Shown: one piece after another, positions 35,105 to 43,135 of the stretch
Layout of the letters: each line of letters begins with the position of its first letter
Position numbering within the stretch: the first letter of the stretch is position 1
NCBI RefSeq assembly: GCF_000423005.1
Contig: NZ_AUHD01000001.1
Span: 310,001-374,000, forward strand
Length of the DNA: 64,000 bases
Direction of reading: 5' to 3'
From: Gelidibacter mesophilus DSM 14095
GTDB lineage: Bacteria > Bacteroidota > Bacteroidia > Flavobacteriales > Flavobacteriaceae
Notes under the pieces: generated by a model
What the model was told of the DNA's origin: nothing
The model's database searches: none
The model's input: the letters and a program-made list of their open reading frames with translations, nothing else
Position numbers and translations under genes: made by a program

Positions 35105-35385
35105 GAAGCATTCGTCTTTGAGAACCACATCCAAGAATATGACGTCGTAATGAATGAGGCCATGAAAAATGCAACAACGTGATTTTCAAAATTACTGGAC
35201 ACGATGAAATAAGAGCATAGACCAAAATTTAGCGTACTGTAATATGGAAAGATCCTATTAAAACCAATTTCTTTAGGGTCGCTCTTCTTTTCGAATGCTC
35301 GAAAAAATGGATAGATTGTGAAGCTGATCACTATTGCACAACAACTAAAGACAGGAATTATTGAAAGGATCAGCAATAAGAACAT
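35101..35385 (-). CDS. Small membrane protein, first gene of the Coq4/SanA/DUF2809 operon
   Basis: A 94-residue protein with an N-terminal transmembrane helix (MFLLLILSIIPVFSCCAIVI and on) and a second hydrophobic stretch near residues 50-80 (FGLCSYFIVSS, FFMASFITTSY). I do not recognise a family. The case for being real is the ATGA overlap with the Coq4-like gene and the matching direction. It lies 90 bp from the 3' end of the DUF4173 gene. Confidence 0.6.
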   Translation of the reverse strand: MFLLLILSIIPVFSCCAIVISFTIYPFFRAFEKKSDPKEIGFNRIFPYYSTLNFGLCSYFIVSSNFENHVVAFFMASFITTSYSWMWFSKTNAS

Positions 35386-35475
35386 GTCTGCCTCAAAAGT
35401 TTTTGAAAATATGATTAACCAAAAAAGTTAAGGTTGCCAAAATGGTCGATTTAAACAAATTTTGAAGTAGGTCCA

Positions 35476-36867
35476 TCAGTCAAAAGATTTACTGATTTTG
35501 AGGTTGTCATAGGTCCATTCCTGCCAATTTCTATGAGAGACGGTTTCAATGAAATCGATATATTTATCTCGGATACGTTTTTTATAGTGGTCAGGAACTT
35601 GATGCTGTTCAGAATAGTTATAGAGTGAGGTAGCGTTATTGTCGATGACGTCAATCAAATAGCCCATATCGATACCTTTGACATTATTCAAATTGTAATT
35701 TGTAATGGCATAATCCCAATCTATACAACTCGATCCTATCAATACAACAAATGCAACCTGTGTATTGACTCTAAATAGAAACCATAAATTTTTAATGTTT
35801 CGAACCTTAAAAAATGTAGTCACTAGACCAACCAAGGTCAAAAAGAGATAGATAAAAACGCCAATACGTTTATAGGTAAGCCCGAAAATTGCGACGTAAT
35901 TAGTGTTTTTTGCGGTAATTAAGATGATTAAGCCAATATTGAGAATGATCCATAAATAGGAAAGATTTTTAAGTGTGTTATTTTGTTTGTAAAAGTTGAG
36001 ATTGCCTCGAAAAAAATAAAGAATGATAATAATGGCGATGATAATAGACGCAATCAAGGCGTTAATGCCATCATGGACCTGACTTGATAAAGCTGGAGCT
36101 GTGACGCTGGTATTGATAATCAAATCATAAATATCCGTGACGCTATAAAAGACCAATAAGATATTGAGCAACGCCAGCAGCACAATGCCTAATTGTTGTT
36201 CTTTTTTAAGTTTAATTTGAAGAAGTGGCTCAGATGGGTACAGGTGATTATCAGTGATGAGGTCTTGTTCTGTAGCGGGATTAATGGCTACCGGTGTTAG
36301 GATATTGTTGAATAGAAAAAAACATAGTGCAGTAAAGAGCAACCATTGAAAATTGATAAAGTCAAAATGAATTTCCCCAATGACGTCATTAAAAACAGGA
36401 TTTCCATTTTTATATAAAAGAACGAATACAATACCGATAACTAGAGGAATACCAATCAATTTTGCGAGCTGTAGATAATCAATAATGGTTTTCGAAATTG
36501 GTTGTTCTGGATTGTGTTTTGAGTTGACTTTTCTATGGAAATATCCAGCAATAGTAGAATAGAGGCCATTTAGCCAACGGATATACATAGAAGATCGTGA
36601 TTCTGAAAATGTTCCAATGAGAGTGAAAAATGCAACAAAATTTGAAAATATTGCGAGTACGGAATGGTTATAAAAGACCATAATCGCAGATAGAATATAG
36701 GTTGAAATATACACTATGGTCGTTTTTTGTCTGGCTATTGTGGGATGTGTCAGTATTAAAACAACGATAGTCATTAAACTAAGGATTGAAAGATTGATGC
36801 CGATGTTCTGGCCATAAAATAAGGTGCTGAATAGAAGTGCGGCAAGGATGGTGGTAATAGTTTTCAT
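35476..36867 (-). CDS. DUF4173/DUF4153 family polytopic membrane protein
   Basis: A 463-residue inner-membrane protein with about ten to twelve transmembrane segments (MTIVVLILTH near residue 35, then FSNFVAFFTLIGTFSESRSS and later LVGLVTTFFKVRNIKNLWFL). The C-terminal 90 residues are soluble (YNLNNVKGIDMGYLID onward). It matches the DUF4153/DUF4173 pattern; no function is established. An ACTTTG-N5-CAAAGT operator lies 12 nt before its ATG, and a small winged-helix regulator gene is encoded 76 bp upstream on the same strand, so regulation by that protein is likely. Confidence 0.85.
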   Translation of the reverse strand: MKTITTILAALLFSTLFYGQNIGINLSILSLMTIVVLILTHPTIARQKTTIVYISTYILSAIMVFYNHSVLAIFSNFVAFFTLIGTFSESRSSMYIRWLNGLYSTIAGYFHRKVNSKHNPEQPISKTIIDYLQLAKLIGIPLVIGIVFVLLYKNGNPVFNDVIGEIHFDFINFQWLLFTALCFFLFNNILTPVAINPATEQDLITDNHLYPSEPLLQIKLKKEQQLGIVLLALLNILLVFYSVTDIYDLIINTSVTAPALSSQVHDGINALIASIIIAIIIILYFFRGNLNFYKQNNTLKNLSYLWIILNIGLIILITAKNTNYVAIFGLTYKRIGVFIYLFLTLVGLVTTFFKVRNIKNLWFLFRVNTQVAFVVLIGSSCIDWDYAITNYNLNNVKGIDMGYLIDVIDNNATSLYNYSEQHQVPDHYKKRIRDKYIDFIETVSHRNWQEWTYDNLKISKSFD

Positions 36868-36879
36868 AGTTTAATTTTT

Positions 36880-36901
36880 AAAGTACTTTGTTTTTCAAAG
36901 T
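36880..36901 (-). promoter_or_regulatory. Operator dyad upstream of the DUF4173 gene
   Basis: Read on either strand this is an inverted repeat ACTTTG-N5-CAAAGT (plus 36885-36901) with an added AAAGT (36880-36884), so the minus strand reads ACTTTG-N5-CAAAGT-ACTTT. The same 22-bp layout occurs at 38026-38047 in front of the other membrane-protein gene. It overlaps the place where a -7 element would sit. Confidence 0.65.
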
Positions 36902-36943
36902 GAATTGATAAAAAAAATGTTTGGGCATACAGAATAAAGATTT

Positions 36944-37237
36944 CTAGGATTTTTTAATGAGTTTTTCAAGAGCTACGATGTGTTTTTTAAATTCGGCTTC
37001 CCCTAGTTTGGTGGTGCTGTAACGGGTGTTTGGTTTTCTACCAATGAATTGTTTTTCTACTTTGATATAGTCTGCATTTTCAAGCGCTTTTGTATGGCTT
37101 GCCAAATTGCCGTCAGTCACTTCCAAAAGTTCTTTTAGGGCGTTGAAGTCGGCGTATTCATTGACCATCAACACAGACATGATTCCTAAACGGATTCTAT
37201 GATCAAATACTTTATTTATATTATCAATAATGCTCAT
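36944..37237 (-). CDS. Small winged-helix transcriptional regulator
   Basis: A 97-residue DNA-binding protein: FDHRIRLGIMSVLMVNEYAD, recognition region ELLEVTDGNLASHTKALENA, and a beta-wing RKPNTRYSTTKLGEAEF. This is the compact winged-helix type related to the MarR/ArsR/PadR-like HTH_34 proteins, often found with DUF4173 or other membrane genes in Flavobacteriaceae. I chose the ATG at 37237, with a TAnnTTTG element at 37264-37271; longer readings would place the -7 element inside the gene. It sits between two membrane genes that share an operator, so it probably represses both; direct proof is absent. Confidence 0.88.
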   Translation of the reverse strand: MSIIDNINKVFDHRIRLGIMSVLMVNEYADFNALKELLEVTDGNLASHTKALENADYIKVEKQFIGRKPNTRYSTTKLGEAEFKKHIVALEKLIKKS

Positions 37238-37263
37238 ACTATTTCCTGCGAAAGCAGAAATAT

Positions 37264-37271
37264 CAAAGTTA
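37264..37271 (-). promoter_or_regulatory. -7 element for the winged-helix regulator
   Basis: Minus-strand TAACTTTG matches TAnnTTTG, 26 nt before the ATG at 37237. It shares the ACTTTG half-site of the neighbouring operators but lacks the second arm. Confidence 0.45.
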
Positions 37272-37392
37272 AAAATGTAATTATCAGTTTTTCTAATCTG
37301 TCGTTCTGAATGGGCATTAAGCAGGTCGAGGGCATCATTATATAGAGTCATTTAAATATACGTCTCCATGACTCTGCGAGCGCTTACCAACG

Positions 37393-38022
37393 CTACTTCC
37401 CATCAGTCTCATATTTAAAATACATCAAAGCCCCATATACAATATGCATAATCCCAAAACCAAAGGCCCAAAAATACAAACCATATCCGATAAATTGTGT
37501 AGCGATGAGTCCTAAAGCGACATTAATTAACCCCAAATATCGAATGTCACCCAATGTGTATTTGCTGGCATTGATACAGCCCAAGCCATAAAAAATCAGT
37601 GTTGCCGGAGCAATCAGGCCAAACAAGCCTTGATCTATCAATACTAAACAAAAAAGCCCGCCCGTAACAATAGGAATTAAGAAGTTTATAACTAGCCTTT
37701 TGGACGAACCGTCCCAAATACGCGCATTGTTCTTTTTTGCTTTTTTGACTGTTAGGAAAATTCCTGTAATAATTGAAAGTGAAATCACCGCAACAGCAAT
37801 TGAGAATAGAGTGCCGACAGCGTCAAAAGCGGCGAAGTATCCTACTCCAGGATTTATGATGGCGTTGGCATCTTTAATAATAGTGTATGCTATAAAAGCG
37901 CCAATTAAAGCGTACATACCGGCAAGTATGCCAGACAATCCACTCAACGAAATAAACCGAGAAGATTTATGCATCATATTCTTAATCTCACTGATGTCTT
38001 TTAGATAGTCTTTTGATTTCAT
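37393..38022 (-). CDS. Polytopic membrane protein of the winged-helix regulated cluster
   Basis: A 209-residue inner-membrane protein with about six hydrophobic segments; soluble start MKSKDYLKDISEIKNMMHKS, then SGILAGMYALIGAFIAYTII, SIAVAVISLSIITGIFLTVK, and the end YGLYFWAFGFGIMHIVYG. I do not recognise its family. The ATG at 38022 is chosen because the shared operator (38026-38047) lies directly before it and would otherwise be inside the gene. It precedes the regulator gene by 156 bp on the same strand. Confidence 0.8.
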   Translation of the reverse strand: MKSKDYLKDISEIKNMMHKSSRFISLSGLSGILAGMYALIGAFIAYTIIKDANAIINPGVGYFAAFDAVGTLFSIAVAVISLSIITGIFLTVKKAKKNNARIWDGSSKRLVINFLIPIVTGGLFCLVLIDQGLFGLIAPATLIFYGLGCINASKYTLGDIRYLGLINVALGLIATQFIGYGLYFWAFGFGIMHIVYGALMYFKYETDGK

Positions 38023-38025
38023 GCT

Positions 38026-38047
38026 AAAGTACTTTGAATTACAAAGT
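38026..38047 (-). promoter_or_regulatory. Operator dyad upstream of the membrane-protein gene
   Basis: ACTTTG (38031-38036), N5, CAAAGT (38042-38047) with AAAGT at 38026-38030, the same 22-bp arrangement as at 36880-36901; 15 of 17 defined arm bases need no change between the two copies and the spacers differ. It ends 3 nt before the ATG at 38022. Confidence 0.65.
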
Positions 38048-38404
38048 AAATTTATTTTGTTCATGCGTGCAAGTAAAAAGTTTATTATTTTTGGAACAAT
38101 GGTGGATTATGTGTATGAGTTATTGGTGAGAGATAGGAGATGAGCGATAGTTTGAGGGAATTTGTACGTTTCTGAATTGACCACTCTCAGCGTGGAAAAC
38201 GATGAAAACAAATGTACAGAGTATTGATAAGCAGCCTTAATTCTCAATTAAATTTTAAAATAAAAATAGCACTAGCAACCTTATTTCGTTAATGAACTGC
38301 TATTTTTGATAATGTAATAAAAAGCCGCTTTAATTTTAACCAAAAGATATTTAAAAGCTCGTCGGTTACCGATCGTTAAAATTTCTTTTAAAAATAAATG
38401 AAAA
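38048..38404. other. Leader/intergenic region before the Sel1 lipoprotein gene
   Basis: About 360 bp. AAAAATAGCA (38262-38271) and TGCTATTTTT (38298-38307) form a 10-bp stem with a 26-nt loop, and TCGGTTACCGA (38362-38372) is a short palindrome. No promoter consensus or open frame was found. The hairpin could be a terminator or leader element. Confidence 0.4.
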
Positions 38405-39172
38405 ATGAAACCATTGAAAAAAGTACGCTTCACGTTTCGGATCGTTTTGCTAAGCGCATGTCTGCTGGTTATGATATCCTGTAAAGGACAAGTTAATAGT
38501 CCTCCTCAAGAGAAGGTTTCTCCAGCTCAAGAAGAAATAACTACTCCGGTTCAAGAGGAAATATCCCATGCTGCACCAGAAAATGGCGCTAATTCAGCTA
38601 AAGGAATAGCCCATTTTGAAGCTGCGCTTAAGGCGGCCGAAGTCAACAATATGCCGTTGACATATAAAGAATTTTTGGCCGCGGCTAATGAAGGGCATGT
38701 TTTCGCTCAGTACAATGTTGGACTCATGTATGAACAAGGTCTTGGGACTACTAAAAATCCAAAGGAAGCAGTTTATTGGTATAACGAATCTGCTCTACAG
38801 GGCAATTCGGCTGCACAATTTAATCTTGGTGTGTGCTTTGAAAATGGAATTGGAACATCGGTGGATTTCCATAAAGCAAATGAGTGGTATCGTAAGGCTT
38901 CGGTTCAAGGTGATGGATTGGCTGTTGGTAATCTCGGAATGTTATATATCCGCGGTCAGGGTGTGAAAGAAAACAAGGTTGCGGGCGTCGCACTTCTGCT
39001 TATGTCAACAATGATGGATACTTCTCCTGAAAACCAAGCAAGGAATAATATTTCAAGAACTAGTGGCTTAACTTCTGCAATGGTTACCGCAGCTCAAGCT
39101 CTTTCAGACCAAATGAGTCAATCCACTAACATGTTGGTGCCTCTCGACGACTATTTGAAAATATCAGAGTAA
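38405..39172 (+). CDS. Sel1-repeat lipoprotein
   Basis: A 255-residue lipoprotein: basic N-terminus, hydrophobic IVLLSACLLVMISCKGQ with lipobox Cys26. A Pro/Gln/Glu-rich linker (to about residue 65) is followed by Sel1-like repeats, clearest in YNVGLMYEQGLGTTKNPKEA, FNLGVCFENGIGTSVDFHKA and NLGMLYIRGQGVKENKVAGV. Sel1 repeats are protein-interaction solenoids, so a scaffold role in the periplasm or outer membrane is likely. A DUF1801 gene follows 6 nt later and may be in the same transcript. Specific function unknown. Confidence 0.85.
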   Translation: MKPLKKVRFTFRIVLLSACLLVMISCKGQVNSPPQEKVSPAQEEITTPVQEEISHAAPENGANSAKGIAHFEAALKAAEVNNMPLTYKEFLAAANEGHVFAQYNVGLMYEQGLGTTKNPKEAVYWYNESALQGNSAAQFNLGVCFENGIGTSVDFHKANEWYRKASVQGDGLAVGNLGMLYIRGQGVKENKVAGVALLLMSTMMDTSPENQARNNISRTSGLTSAMVTAAQALSDQMSQSTNMLVPLDDYLKISE

Positions 39173-39178
39173 TTAATT

Positions 39179-39538
39179 ATGAAGCCGGCAGAAGCCTATA
39201 TCTTAAAGCAATCAGAACCATACCAGTCAATTATTATGCACCTGCAACTTTTAATTGATGTGACTGTTCCTGATAATGAGCTGTTGTTTAAATGGCACAT
39301 GCCAATTGTTTATGTGGATAAACGTCCTTTGTGTTACATCAACCAATCTAAAGATTATGTAGATCTCGTGTTCTGGAATGCTGCCCGTTTTACCGAGTTG
39401 ACAGAATTTCTCGTGACCGATAATCGAAAGCGTATGAAGTCCTTGCGATATAAAAGTGTAGAAGCTATTGATGATGAGATTGTCATCGAAATGCTTAAAC
39501 AAGCCTATCACTTTAGGGCATTTAAGTTTTTGAACTAG
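39179..39538 (+). CDS. DUF1801 family protein
   Basis: A 119-residue cytoplasmic protein of the DUF1801/YdhG-like fold. Typical elements are PYQSIIMHLQLLI, PDNELLFKWHMPIVYVDKRP, LCYINQSKDYVDLVFW and the end KQAYHFRAFKFLN. The family is small and often annotated by fold only; no reaction is established. Its TAG stop shares the palindrome CTAG with the stop of the opposite SRPBCC gene, so the two genes converge with a 4-bp overlap. Confidence 0.88.
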   Translation: MKPAEAYILKQSEPYQSIIMHLQLLIDVTVPDNELLFKWHMPIVYVDKRPLCYINQSKDYVDLVFWNAARFTELTEFLVTDNRKRMKSLRYKSVEAIDDEIVIEMLKQAYHFRAFKFLN

Positions 39539-40014
39539 CTTTTTTCAAGAATGGCTTTCCAACGTTCGGACTCTGCATACTCTTTAATAATCTGATTTCG
39601 TTCTGAAAGAAATTCGAACATGTATTTTTTAAGGAAGAACTGATCTGCCAATCTACCTAAAACCCCATAAGGCGAACAATAGGTGAAGATATCCGTCATA
39701 AGCGTACCATTAGTGGCGTCTTTAAAATGATGTTCGTGCTTGAAATTTTTAAAAATCCCAGAGACCATTTCATCTGCAAAATAATGAGGGTGGTATAATT
39801 CTGTAATTTTTGAAGTCAGTTGGTGATAAAATCCAAAATGTTTGGCGCGCCAAGTTACTGATTCGTTTAAATCCAAAAGTCCGCTAGTTCTTCCAGCAAT
39901 GGCAGTTTCCTTGGTGTTTTGAGTGGATATTTTATGAAGATCAATACTACGCGACAAATCAAAAACGATTTGCTGATTTGCATTAATGAAGGTCTTCAGG
40001 ACAATTTTTGGCAT
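39535..40014 (-). CDS. SRPBCC-family protein
   Basis: A 159-residue helix-grip (START/SRPBCC) protein with a hydrophobic ligand cavity. Visible pieces are the strand KIVLKTFINANQQIVFDLSR, the helix SIDLHKISTQ, ESVTWRAKHFGFYHQLTSK, and the C-terminal helix RNQIIKEYAESERWKAILEK. The subfamily resembles the cell-division-inhibitor-type SRPBCC proteins often annotated in flavobacteria. No ligand is known. Followed upstream by a GNAT gene 35 bp away on the same strand. Confidence 0.82.
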   Translation of the reverse strand: MPKIVLKTFINANQQIVFDLSRSIDLHKISTQNTKETAIAGRTSGLLDLNESVTWRAKHFGFYHQLTSKITELYHPHYFADEMVSGIFKNFKHEHHFKDATNGTLMTDIFTYCSPYGVLGRLADQFFLKKYMFEFLSERNQIIKEYAESERWKAILEKS

Positions 40015-40049
40015 CTTCGAAATTTATATCCTGCTAATAATAGTTGACG

Positions 40050-40514
40050 TTAAAGATCCTTGTACATCGCGAAGGTTTCAAACGCTAACCCTTTATAACT
40101 CTTTTTCTTTTTTTTATCCACTTCGTAATAGTGAGAATCAAAAAAATCAAACGCTGTAATGCTCACGTCACTTTTCAGAACCTCAAACCCGTTGACAGAT
40201 GCTCTTGATTCCATGATGCGGAGCAGTTTTGATCCAATGGTACGCCTCTGGAAATCTTTGTGAATATATAATCCATCCATGTGATTTCCGTTGATGAGAT
40301 AAGAAAAACCAACGATTTGATTTTTGATTTCTGCAACAAGGAAGTAGGTGCTTTGAATCCGATCTTTCCATTCTTGGAGGTCATCAGCACCAGAAGACCA
40401 AACTTGAATTTGTTTTTCAGAGTAATCATTACTATTGATGGTACGGATTGTATCTCGGTAAATAGCAGTTATTTCCGGAACATCCTCTAGTGTTGCTTGT
40501 CTAATATCTATCAT
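40050..40514 (-). CDS. GNAT-family N-acetyltransferase
   Basis: A 154-residue acetyltransferase using acetyl-CoA. N-terminus MIDIRQATLEDVPEITAIYR, then YFLVAEIKNQIVGFSYLI (beta4), GLYIHKDFQRRTIGSKLLRI with the acetyl-CoA-binding Q/RxxGxG/S variant QRRTIGSKL, and VSITAFDFFDSHYYEVDKKK. Substrate unknown. Gap of 2 nt to the upstream outer-membrane protein gene, so co-transcription is likely. Confidence 0.9.
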   Translation of the reverse strand: MIDIRQATLEDVPEITAIYRDTIRTINSNDYSEKQIQVWSSGADDLQEWKDRIQSTYFLVAEIKNQIVGFSYLINGNHMDGLYIHKDFQRRTIGSKLLRIMESRASVNGFEVLKSDVSITAFDFFDSHYYEVDKKKKKSYKGLAFETFAMYKDL

Positions 40515-40516
40515 AA

Positions 40517-41380
40517 TTATATTCTAAAAATACCGCCTAAACTAAACACGCTCTCCGCATAGAAAAAATGTTGAGAGGCGCTTTCACTTGGGTTGTGGGT
40601 GGTTCTAATATCTCCCATATTAATATATCCGCCTTTTAAATCGCCTTGAATGAAAAAGTGTTTAAAGAAGGTGAAGTTCAAACCAGCACTTGCAGAAACC
40701 CCAAAGCCTGCAATATGAAATTCATCATAACGTTCGCGATTAAGAAGCTTGGTGTTGGTCTTTGGGTATAGCACCCCTGCGCCAATGCCTTCTGTAATAT
40801 TTATTTGAAACTTATCAGTGTTTTGAATGTTGAAAATGGAGGAAATATCGTCATATCTAGCAATTTCTGCGTATACATAATTTAATCCATCGGTATGCTC
40901 AAATTGTAAAAATTCATCAGAAACCAAAAAGTTCTGCTGCTCATAAACACCGTTGTATATTGATCCTATTTCATTGGACGGTAAATCGATATAGCCATTG
41001 ACGACCCTGTTTTTGTTAGAATCCATTACATACTTCATATGATCTACCCCTAGAGATATCGTATAATGGTCCGAAAAAAAGTATCCCAACTTAAAATTGG
41101 TTTGCGGAATGGTCATCCGTACAGGATTGATATAATCAATGTGCCAACCTTTGGGTTTATCGTGCGCCGTGACGTCTTGTATTGTAAACTCGTAATCATC
41201 ACCTTTAAAAGTAATGTCAGAATTTGTAAAAGCCGACCTATTTCCTCCCCAACTTATAAAGATTTTACCTTTATTAGTGGCTGTGTATTTTGTAGGTTCT
41301 TTGAGATCTTGTGAAAAGCTGTTTAATGTGAGCAAAAAAAGGATTCCACCAAGGAATGGTGTTTGAATTTTTTTAAACAT
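40517..41380 (-). CDS. Putative outer-membrane beta-barrel protein
   Basis: A 287-residue exported protein: signal peptide MFKKIQTPFLGGILFLLTLN with cleavage near SFSQ (residue 24). The mature part has alternating amphipathic strands (TNFKLGYFFSDHYTISLGVD, FHIAGFGVSASAGLNFTFFK) and ends FSLGGIFRI. I do not recognise a named family, and the barrel call is by pattern. It lies between kdsA (14 bp) and a GNAT gene (2 bp) on the same strand, so it may be co-expressed with Kdo synthesis. Confidence 0.75.
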   Translation of the reverse strand: MFKKIQTPFLGGILFLLTLNSFSQDLKEPTKYTATNKGKIFISWGGNRSAFTNSDITFKGDDYEFTIQDVTAHDKPKGWHIDYINPVRMTIPQTNFKLGYFFSDHYTISLGVDHMKYVMDSNKNRVVNGYIDLPSNEIGSIYNGVYEQQNFLVSDEFLQFEHTDGLNYVYAEIARYDDISSIFNIQNTDKFQINITEGIGAGVLYPKTNTKLLNRERYDEFHIAGFGVSASAGLNFTFFKHFFIQGDLKGGYINMGDIRTTHNPSESASQHFFYAESVFSLGGIFRI

Positions 41381-41394
41381 TTTAAAAGGTAATT

Positions 41395-42213
41395 TTATAA
41401 AGCGTTGATTGTTTTTCTAATAGCCACCAAATTGGTCAGCAGTTTTTCCAAGTTGTCTAAATGTAGCATATTAGCGCCATCACTTTTAGCGTTTGCGGGG
41501 TCAAAATGAGTCTCAATAAATAGGCCATCAACGTTGTTGACAACTCCAGCTCTGGCAATGGTTTCAATCATATCAGGCCTGCCACCAGTAACACCAATAC
41601 TTTGATTAGGTTGTTGCAGAGAATGGGTCACGTCCAAGACGGTAGGCGCATATTTGCGCATGGTAGGAATGCCTCTAAAATCAACAATCATATCCTGATA
41701 ACCAAACATGGTTCCTCTGTCTGTAATCCAAGCTTTTTCATTACCTGCATCCTTTACTTTCTGAACGGCATGTTTCATGGCTTCTGGACTCATGAATTGT
41801 CCTTTTTTTAGATTGACAACTTTTCCGGTTTCTGCAGCGGCCACCACCAAATCTGTTTGTCTCACCAAAAAAGCAGGAATCTGTAAAATATCTACATATT
41901 CGGCCGCCATTTTAGCATCTGAAATTTCGTGAATATCCGTAACAGTGGGAACATCAAATGTTTTGGAGACTTTACGAAGTATTTTTAAGGCCTTCTCATC
42001 ACCAATTCCCGTAAAACTATCAATTCTACTCCGATTTGCTTTTTTGAAACTTCCTTTAAAAACATAAGGAATTTGGAGGTTGTTTGTAATTGCTACTACT
42101 TTTTCGGCAATACGTAAGGCCATATCTTCTCCTTCAATGGCACATGGTCCACAAAGTAAAAAGAAATTATTGGCAGTTGTGTGTTTTATTTTTGGAACGT
42201 CGTTGAGCGTCAT
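41395..42213 (-). CDS. kdsA: 3-deoxy-8-phosphooctulonate synthase (metal-dependent type)
   Basis: Condenses phosphoenolpyruvate with arabinose 5-phosphate to Kdo-8-phosphate for the LPS inner core. The 272 residues have FLLCGPCAIE near the start, where cysteine marks the metal-requiring class (E. coli has asparagine there), then FKGSFKKANRSR, DILQIPAFLVRQTDL, GTMFGY and DVTHSLQQPNQ, and the GLFIETHFDP segment. An exact TAnnTTTG (minus, plus 42235-42242) precedes the ATG at 42213. Confidence 0.96.
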   Translation of the reverse strand: MTLNDVPKIKHTTANNFFLLCGPCAIEGEDMALRIAEKVVAITNNLQIPYVFKGSFKKANRSRIDSFTGIGDEKALKILRKVSKTFDVPTVTDIHEISDAKMAAEYVDILQIPAFLVRQTDLVVAAAETGKVVNLKKGQFMSPEAMKHAVQKVKDAGNEKAWITDRGTMFGYQDMIVDFRGIPTMRKYAPTVLDVTHSLQQPNQSIGVTGGRPDMIETIARAGVVNNVDGLFIETHFDPANAKSDGANMLHLDNLEKLLTNLVAIRKTINAL

Positions 42214-42234
42214 TGGTCTATTATTTTAAATGTG

Positions 42235-42242
42235 CAAAGTTA
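42235..42242 (-). promoter_or_regulatory. -7 element for kdsA
   Basis: Minus-strand TAACTTTG, an exact TAnnTTTG, 21 nt before the kdsA ATG. Confidence 0.45.
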
Positions 42243-42388
42243 CGGAAAATAATGTGCGCATTTATGACTCTTTAATATGGATTTATGATATTAAACAGTA
42301 TCGCTATTTCAAAAGGGAATTTGGGGGCAATTAAGGTTGGGAAAGCTGCATAGGACCGACGATCATTCCTGAGGCTGAAAAGAGATCT

Positions 42389-42748
42389 TTAAAACGCTTT
42401 CCTGATACTATTTTTAATCATCCAGAGTGCCATAACAAAATTTCCAACAACGAAAAACCCTCCCATAATTAAAAATCGTTTGGTGTCATAAGAAAGGTTG
42501 ACAATGTTCAAAAAGTCGAACAAATAAGCTAATATGATATACGAGGAGAGACAGACAAAAGTGATGCCCAATGAGAAATTAAGCTTATCATTAGGTTTGA
42601 TCAATTGCCACAAAAACGGAATTCCAAATAATAGAATAGGATAGGCGGTGAGGCCTTGACTTCTGTTGACATCAGTAAACCAATAAATAATCACTGCTAT
42701 AAAATAGAAGTAAGGGATAAAATTTGTGTATGCTTTAATTGCTTTCAT
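42389..42748 (-). CDS. Small polytopic membrane protein
   Basis: A 119-residue protein with four hydrophobic segments (FYFIAVIIYWF, YPILLFGIPFLWQLI, LGITFVCLSSYIILAYLFDF and FLIMGGFFVVGNFVMALWMI). No family recognised. Monocistronic between kdsA and typA. The open frame and its regular helix pattern support a real gene. Confidence 0.65.
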   Translation of the reverse strand: MKAIKAYTNFIPYFYFIAVIIYWFTDVNRSQGLTAYPILLFGIPFLWQLIKPNDKLNFSLGITFVCLSSYIILAYLFDFLNIVNLSYDTKRFLIMGGFFVVGNFVMALWMIKNSIRKAF

Positions 42749-43135
42749 CTGTAAATTTTAAATGTTTTGATCCATTTATCTATACCTGATATTTTTTAAG
42801 TTACAGGGTTTAGGGCCATAAATGGTCAGACGTCAATTGCCAATTATTCAAAATTTTTAATAGGAATGGCTATTTACCATTTATCAATTCTAGAACGTAA
42901 GATACCTTTTGAAAGTGTCTAAAATCGGAACAATAACATTTTATTAACTATAAAAAATCGAGATCTATTTTAAGTTGTAGAGGGTAATTTTGTCAAGTTC
43001 AATGCGTTATGTGCCGGTTTTAAAATGGCAAATAAAATTCCCGAACTAAAAAAAAATTAAAATTCCTGAAGTTTCAAGAATGCTTGTGAAAAAAAAATAG
43101 CGTACATTTGCACGCTGAAAAATGGCACCATATAT
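42749..43135. other. Intergenic region before typA
   Basis: 387 bp between divergently transcribed genes. The typA promoter (TACATTTG at 43103-43110) lies near its right end. No other feature or coding frame was recognised. Confidence 0.5.
43103..43110 (+). promoter_or_regulatory. -7 element for typA
   Basis: TACATTTG matches TAnnTTTG, 25 nt before the typA ATG; a TTG at 43084-43086 is 16 nt upstream. Confidence 0.45.

Noticed and set aside
37238-37351. Longer N-terminus for the winged-helix regulator
   Set aside because: It would place an exact -7 element inside the gene and adds a non-conserved extension.
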